This document shows positions 58,141 through 64,000 of a stretch of 64,000 bases of DNA, one piece after another. The DNA comes from Actinomucor elegans (taxonomy: Eukaryota > Mucoromycota > Mucoromycetes > Mucorales > Mucoraceae): contig JAMSLZ010000005.1 in assembly GCA_026027325.1 (NCBI GenBank), positions 1,054,001 through 1,118,000 on the forward strand, given 5' to 3'. The notes below the pieces were generated by a model. It did not search any database. It saw only the letters and a list, made by a program, of their open reading frames with translations, and was not told the origin of the DNA. The translations under genes and the position numbers were made by a program. Each line of letters begins with the position of its first letter. Positions within the stretch are counted from its first letter, which is position 1.

Positions 58141-58215
58141 GGTAGATCTTTCGACTGATCCCAATCTAATGTTGCATCTAATTAATAGTTAGTGTTCAAA
58201 ATATAGTACGATATC
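58141..58215 (+). repeat. Dispersed degenerate repeat, copy
   Basis: GTAGATCTTTCGACTGATCC, then CAATCTAATGTTGCATCTAA, then TTAGTGTTCAAAATATAGTACG. Confidence 0.65.
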
Positions 58216-58983
58216 TATTACAAGAGATATTTTGGTAACTGAGCTTCGTTATCATTTTAGAGGCTTCTGCAATTATATTGGACGGAATATTCTCAAATCA
58301 GAAGACTATATGTAGTACAATGGTACAGCAAGGTCATGCTTTGAAATCCGGGAAATATATAAAAAACAAGTTGAGGCTTTTTAGTTTGATAGGTCTTCAT
58401 AACTGTGTGCCAAGGATAAAGTGCATTACACAGGACCAAAAATAAAACATTTTACTATCTAGCTCCATATCTGTCCTGTTACTTTGTAAATAATTTACAT
58501 CATTCAAAAGATAAAGTCCTGTTCGATATTTTATACGAAGCTCCTGAACCATAACGTTGCAGTTACCACTCTCTATCAACCTTTTGTTCAAAAAGCTATT
58601 TGAATATAAAATGAACTTGATTGGTCGTTGAAGAGTAAAACGGCTCTTGTCAAAATTCCCAAACATTACATAAAAAAAATGCAACTCTTTTGAATATATT
58701 AATACTTATAACTATAGAATGACTCTAAAAAGCACTATTAAACTCCGATGGTATAGCATATTTTCCTTCTGGACAAATATTCTTCATATAACTTTGCTAC
58801 TGAATATGTATTGTCTAAAAGAGCGCTCAATTTTCTAAAATTTTAGTTAAATCAAAAAGAAAATGTATACGTTGTTCACCATCTACATTACGGTTTTTGA
58901 TATTTCGGCCTAAAACTGTGCCTGAGTAAAGACATTTCTCTAAAACTAAAGTTTAAAATAATTGGTTTGGCGCACTAAAATAT

Positions 58984-59070
58984 AGATCCTTCGGCAGATC
59001 TCGGTCTGATTTTGCATCGGATTAGCATTCCGTATTCAGAATGAATTGTTGCATCTAATAAACCGTAAGA
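58984..59070 (+). repeat. Dispersed degenerate repeat, copy
   Basis: AGATCCTTCGGCAGATCTC, then GGTCTGATTTTGCATCGGAT, then TATTCAGAATGAATTGTTGC and ATCTAATAAACCG. Full-length and well kept. Confidence 0.65.
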
Positions 59071-60684
59071 TCTATTCCATCACTTCAATTATGCATAAAG
59101 ATCTACTCATGTGTGTTAATCTATTGCCATTCATCAAAAGGTTGATTGCACTTTGGCCAGTTTAAAAGCCTCGGGTTTTCTTAATATAGTGAAATGGTGA
59201 AACTCTTTTTTTTTTCTCTGTCTCCAAATTGAGAGCCAAAATATCTTTCTAGTAATCTCTCAAACGTAGTACTTCCTTCTTGAATCATTTGTATTTAAGC
59301 AAAGGTTATTGTTCACCTGCGATCCTCAGTTTTCTACCGTTTTATTTGTTTGTTTTTTATCAAATGGACTCTATTACAATCTAGAGCTTCTCCTAAACAG
59401 TGTGTCAGTTTAAGTACACGTTGTCCTCCACTACACTTCTCATTTTTTTTTCGGATTGATACTGGCCAAAATATCTGGTCATTTGTATGGTTCATCACTC
59501 ATGTCACGTATCAATGGGTGTCCTGACGCGAACCAGATTTAGCTCCGCTTGAAGTGAAAATGTATGGTGTGATCAACTCCGGGCATAGTAGCCAAGAAGT
59601 TGAGTAAGTTGTGTATAGTAAACATAATGATCAATCTAATATTTTCACGAGGAAATCAAAAATTGGACTCATGGCCTTATTGACATTTCATGACCAAGTT
59701 ATGCTGCAGCGTTTCAAAGTTTAATAAACAAAAAAGGATTTGTTCGCTAATATAGTATTTAAGGCTCAGTACGTTTCCTTGTTCACTAAGATGTCGACAT
59801 ACATCATAGGAGCACCATCAGATGAGGGTGTAAAACTATTCGCAAAAAAAAAAAAAAAAAAAAAAGAAAAAAAAATCTCTGTAGGTATAATTTTTTTTGA
59901 GCATCCTAGTCTAATAGATATATAATCATCATAGTACACAAGATAGGGGTTCACTAGCTCCAAAAGCAACTTCAAGTCAAGTTGATGTGCGTTTGTTGCA
60001 AACAAATAATCTGAGCTTTAGGATACTCTTAGTAGATCTTTATATATTTCTACAGTTCGGGTTGCACATAAGTTCTCTTTACTGCATCTAAACAAGGTGA
60101 AACCACTTAATAGCTAACTGTGATGCTCTTTAGATTCTAGGCTTAATATTGTATAAAACAAACATAGTACATGACTTTCTGATCCCCGTGACAGTAAGCA
60201 AACCAGCGAGAGTGACATGTACATCCAGTGCAGATTAAATCCAACTGAGGTTAAAAATAATAGTTAGACCTTGGAGATATGCACCAAGTATAGTGTAAAT
60301 AAAGATGCCAGTATATCAACAATTATATTAATTATGCCAACTTAATAGCTGGTAAAGAAATGCGCGAGGGGGGCAACATGACAAAAGTATAAGCATTCAA
60401 TAAATGAATACTGCAACTTTTTGGTTTAATATAATGCAACGGGTTCAGTAACACATACATACGAGTTACGCGCTGTTATTGGGAATACTAATCAGTATTT
60501 ATAGCTTAAAGTTCTGCCCTGAGCACTTGTAATATGAGGTTTCAATCAATCAGAAAGAGGGTTTATCCCAAGGAATGCCCAATCTTGGATATACCATGTC
60601 ACTTTTGTTATGGTTACAATATGAGTGTGTATGTGTGTTGTTAAATGGAATCAACCTCATGGTTGTTTTAACTTTTGTTTTGTT

Positions 60685-61180
60685 ATTTAAAAGCCCTGTA
60701 CACAATGGATGAATGAACCTCACAATATGGCAAGTAAAAACGCGAAATCCCATCGGGAAAGGCCGTTTTAGAGTCTAACTGGAAGCGTATATTGATGAAA
60801 AAGCTCTTTGTCCTACCTTCAACGGTACCATATAAAAAGTCATCTCCTCTTTGTACTGTAAACGATAAAGGGGAATATTATTGGTGAAACAAGAGAAGCA
60901 TTCAGGTAAAGTAAGGTATAGTAAAACGTTTTCAAGTGAGACGGGTTACTTTACTCTCTGGCCGGATGAATGATCCGGACGTTAGATTCCAATAAAAGAG
61001 TGGGACAAGCCGTTGTATATGGAAAGGTTTAGTCTGTGGGTACTGCTCTGGATCTAATATCATGTGAGGCACAACCTAGAACTTTAATGAAGAGTAACTG
61101 AAAAGACTAATGCGATTGAAATAGCGATATGATTGCCCACGTACAGAGCCTTGTAGGGCTTTATGCAAGGTGAACGTCAG
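60685..61180 (-). other. Decayed coding-like relic, unrecognised
   Basis: Minus strand. One frame reads QGSVRGQSYRYFNRISLFSY to a stop, then VVPHMILDPEQYPQTKPFHI and QRLVPLFYWNLTSGSFIRPE, then stops. Farther on QRGDDFLYGTVEGRTKSFFI, then NIRFQLDSKTAFPDGISRFY and LPYCEVHSSIVYRAFK end at a TAA near 60685. GC is visibly higher than in the flanks. The composition is that of real protein, but no ATG, frame stops and no family match by eye, so a mobile-element or gene relic is the best reading. A splice-site-rich real gene, head-to-head with the kinesin, is the alternative. Confidence 0.3.
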
Positions 61181-61358
61181 CCCGCTACCTTAGCATGTTA
61201 CATTTGAAACGCTCCAGTTTAAAATTCTGACTAAAATGAATAAATATTGATTTGTTCATCCTTTTTTTCTCTTTCTCTTTCTCTTTTTTACTTTTTGTAT
61301 TCTAACTTATTAAATAAACACGTATAATCTACGTGATAATCTTACTTATATATCTAAA

Positions 61359-64000
61359 ATGACTTCCACAGCTGTTAGGTTAGAAACCAACGAATAAAAA
61401 ACTATGACTGTATAATAACCAGTACTTTATAGAGTCGCATTACGTGTACGCCCTTTAACACAAAAAGAACACCTATCAAATTGTACAGAATGTATCACCT
61501 TTATACCAAATCAACCTCAGATTCTAATAGGAAAAGATCATTCGTTTACCTACGACTATGTGTTTGATACAAATTCGCCCCAACAACCTATTTACGATAT
61601 AAGCGTCGTTCCTCTAGCTGAAAAGTTTGTTGATGGGTAAGCAAAGTCCAAAACAAATCAAGTAAAACTCTTTAACGTTTTTTGTCCTACTCCCAGTTTC
61701 AACGCAACTATACTGGCTTATGGGTACAGTTTCTTTTTTTTTTTTTTTTTTTTTTTAAAAAAAAGTTATTGTTGCATTTTTTAACTCTATTCATTTAGTC
61801 AAACAGGCTCTGGAAAAACCTTTAGCATGGGCACTGCCCTAGATGAAACTACAGATCCTGAACAGCAAGGTAAAATAATCAATTACCCCTCCTCTTTTAA
61901 TCAACTACTTTACTTACGTTCAATAGGCATTGTTCCACGGTTCATTTATGACCTATTTAAAAGATTAGAGGCTAAAAAAGAGTCCTCACTTGTTCATGAA
62001 TACAAAGTTTATGTCTCGTTTCTAGAGCTTTATAACGAGGACTTTGTAGACTTATTAAATGCCTCAGCACAGCAGCAGCAGCAGAGCAATAGAAAGAGAT
62101 CAAATTCTGTGAGTCACGTTCATGCTGTTTCTGCTCCTTGTGAGGTACAGATTCGCGAGGATGTGCATGGTCAAATATACTGGAGTGGTGTTCGCGAAGA
62201 ACAATGCTCATGCCCTGATGAACTTTTACGATACCTCACTAAAGGATCATTGTGTCGTACAACCGGATCTACAGATATGAACTCCGTGTCTTCTAGATCA
62301 CACGCTATCTTTTCCGTCATTCTTAAACAGCAGGTCAATGATGCGGAAGACCAAGCCGCTACTGAGAAACCCAATGAAAACCTTCGTACCATTGTAAGCA
62401 AATTTCATTTCGTCGATTTGGCTGGTTCCGAAAGAGTAAGTGCTATTAAGCCTCATAATGCTATATATTCACCTATTAAATAGTTGAAACGAACAAACGC
62501 TCAAGGAAACCGAGCTCGAGAAGGCATATCCATCAATTCTGGTTTACTGGCTCTAGGCAACGTGATTAGTGCATTGGGTGACGAATCGCGGAAATCGGCT
62601 CACGTTCCCTATCGAGACTCCAAGCTGACACGGCTTTTGCAAGACTCTCTCGGTGGAAACTCGCAAACCTTAATGATGGCCTGTGTGTCCCCATCCGACT
62701 CCAACTTTCTCGAAACACTGAGTACTTTAAAATATGCCAATCGTGCAAGAAATATCAAGAACAAAGTGACAGTTAATCAAGAGTTTGCTGGTTCTTCAGT
62801 TGAAGTCAACCAGTTGCGCGCACAAGTAGCAAGGTTGAAACTAGAACTTAACGCGTTACGGGCCAATGGCCCCTCTACTGCAGGAGCTAAATCCGCTTCG
62901 GGTGGAGGAAGCTCTTCTGATATGATGATCAATAATCTATATAGCCATGATAACGGTGGATCCACTGCTGCTAAAGCACTTAAGGAGGAGATTGACCGGT
63001 TAAAAGCCCGTGTTAGAACCATGTCGGATGATATATGTAGAATAACCACTGAAAGAGATTCGCTACAAGTAGAACGAGAGTTAGCCCAACATCTCAATTC
63101 TGAAGAATGGCCAGATATTATGGGACAGCTTCAACGTCGACCCTCTTCTACCTTGATGGATGCTCAGACCCCCTTAAATTCTTTACCTATCATCAGTCAA
63201 TACCAAAAGACAATTCAAGATCTGCGTAATGAGTTAGCAGACACTCAAGAGCGACTTGCCTTTTCTGAATCTATTCGTGCTCCATTAATGCATGCAATGG
63301 CTATGCCTCCAAGTAATCATGCAACACCCAATGCATCTTTTATTACCCGTCATCATCAACAACAACAACAACAACAACAGCAGCAGCAGTATTCTTCGAC
63401 TACGAACCGACGCCGTGGTGTTAATAAGAAGAGACGTACTTTGAATGGAAGCACTACTACCTCTAGGAATGTAACATTTCGATCGACAAGACGCTCCAAG
63501 GTTCCTAACATGCCAACCTCCAACAAAAACAGGTCTGGGGTGCAGATCGTTCCTGTTGATAATAAACAAACCAGTATGGAGGAAGAAGATGATCAAGACA
63601 TCGAATCATGGCTCAAGGCCACTCTTGGTTCTATCCAGACTTCAGAGTCCTCTGGCTTAAGAATAGATGCAAAGCATTCCATCTCAAACGCAAGATTACA
63701 AATAGACAAAGCTTTGAAGGTCTTAGATGAGTTCAAGGTATATACATTAATTTTTGCTTTCGAGGATTCATTTTTTTTAATCATTTTATTCTCATTTAGG
63801 CCAAAGAACCAGAACCAGAACAAGTAGAACCAGAACAGGAAGAATCAGAACAGGTAGAATCAGAAAAGGTATATACAAATGCCAAAAACTTTGTCCAATA
63901 TAAACGGAATACCAATATCTCAATTCTTTAGGTTGAATACGAATGCGATCTTTTAAATGATGATGAGCTCTTTGTCAAACTTCAATCAGATGATGTCCAA
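61359..64000 (+). CDS. Kinesin-4-like (KIF4/KIF21-type) motor protein, 3' end beyond window
   Basis: A microtubule-based motor. Start ATG 61359 (MTSTAVR), then exons that assemble [40 protein letters not shown] and, after a poly-T intron, [12 protein letters not shown] (P-loop). [16 protein letters not shown] follows another intron. Switch I is [15 protein letters not shown], switch [10 protein letters not shown], then after an intron [40 protein letters not shown] and [20 protein letters not shown], then [13 protein letters not shown] ending the motor. [10 protein letters not shown] and the [10 protein letters not shown] neck suit kinesin-4. Coiled coil, a polyQ run and a basic patch ([13 protein letters not shown]) follow. 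The last exons carry an [16 protein letters not shown] acidic repeat, and the frame is open at 64000. Confidence 0.92.
61734..61756. repeat. Poly-T run in kinesin intron
   Basis: Twenty-three T following the donor GTACAGTTTC, then eight A. Confidence 0.9.
63802..63868 (+). repeat. Coding tandem repeat in kinesin tail exon
   Basis: Imperfect 12- to 15-nt units around GAACCAGAACA and GAATCAGAACAGG encode EPEQ/ESEQ repeats; the exon is almost wholly repeat and is followed by the donor GTATAT. Confidence 0.75.

Larger units (their letters stand above)
55471..61358. other. 5.9-kb spacer with repeats and relics
   Basis: The largest gap. It holds a poly-T run (56500-56527), dispersed-repeat copies (56781-56820, 57650-57725, 58141-58215, 58984-59070), a poly-A patch (59845-59875), an open unrecognised stretch on the minus strand at 58684-58397 and a decayed coding-like stretch at 61180-60685. 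The kinesin promoter is at the right end. No tRNA or rRNA is seen. Confidence 0.5.

Noticed and set aside
59740..60005. Overlapping ORFs on both strands at 59.7-60.0 kb
   Set aside because: Both run through a poly-A/poly-T tract giving Lys or Phe runs. The minus-strand ends look somewhat protein-like but cannot be joined or named.
60920..60990. Hairpins (GTAAAGTAA..TTACTTTAC and CCGGAT..ATCCGG) suggesting a structured RNA
   Set aside because: They lie inside a protein-like relic, and no conserved RNA family core (snRNA, SRP, RNase P, C/D boxes at proper spacing) was recognised.

Overview
This is a fungal nuclear window. The genes are split by short introns (mostly 50-110 nt, GT..AG), the spacers are AT-rich with long homopolymer runs and no tRNA or rRNA, and the gene set (secreted choice-of-anchor A protein, Shr3 chaperone, PPZ-type phosphatase, PAK/Ste20 kinase, IS630/DDE_3-like transposase relic) points to an early-diverging filamentous fungus, most likely Mucorales. 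The species cannot be told from this sequence.

Layout. 0.2-4.8 kb: PAK-type kinase (-), universal stress protein (+), a possible small gene (+) and a YSA1/NUDT5-type Nudix hydrolase (-). 6.7-9.7 kb: CLIP-170-like CAP-Gly microtubule plus-end protein (+). 11.6-15.3 kb: PPZ-type phosphatase (-) and an unrecognised helical-repeat protein (-). 16.7-18.2 kb: secreted choice-of-anchor A protein (-). 20.5-22.3 kb: SET-domain protein (+) convergent with an SH3/proline-rich Lsb1/Pin3-type protein (-). 24.6-31.9 kb: AVT-type amino acid transporter (+), two tandem paralogues of a small Stm1/HABP4-like protein (+), then VMA22 (-) and SHR3 (-). 33.6-37.5 kb: a large FUSC/Bre4-like membrane protein (+). 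40.6-41.8 kb: secreted GH5 exo-beta-1,3-glucanase (-). 42.7-43.6 kb: transposase relic. 43.8-50.4 kb: Ca2+-regulated mitochondrial carrier (-), secreted multicopper oxidase (-) and PRO2 (+). 51.2-52.2 kb: LINE relic. 52.7-55.5 kb: HCS1/IGHMBP2-type helicase (-). 61.4 kb to the end: kinesin-4-like motor (+, cut by the window edge).

Shared themes, as inference: cell polarity and the cytoskeleton (PAK, CLIP-170, kinesin, SH3 protein), amino acid handling (SHR3, vacuolar transporter, PRO2) and V-ATPase assembly (VMA22). They are not arranged as a cluster, and I see no biosynthetic cluster or phage-like system.

The most unusual observations are: (1) the Walker A motif of the helicase gene can only be read in frame if a 2-nt micro-exon (54436-54437) lies between two introns; (2) an AT-rich degenerate repeat of about 100 bp occurs more than 20 times in the spacers, in both orientations; (3) two GC-AG introns; (4) a VMA22 exon hidden inside what looks like one long intron; (5) several decayed or unrecognised coding-like stretches in the spacers (19.2, 29.1, 39.0, 60.7-61.2 kb).
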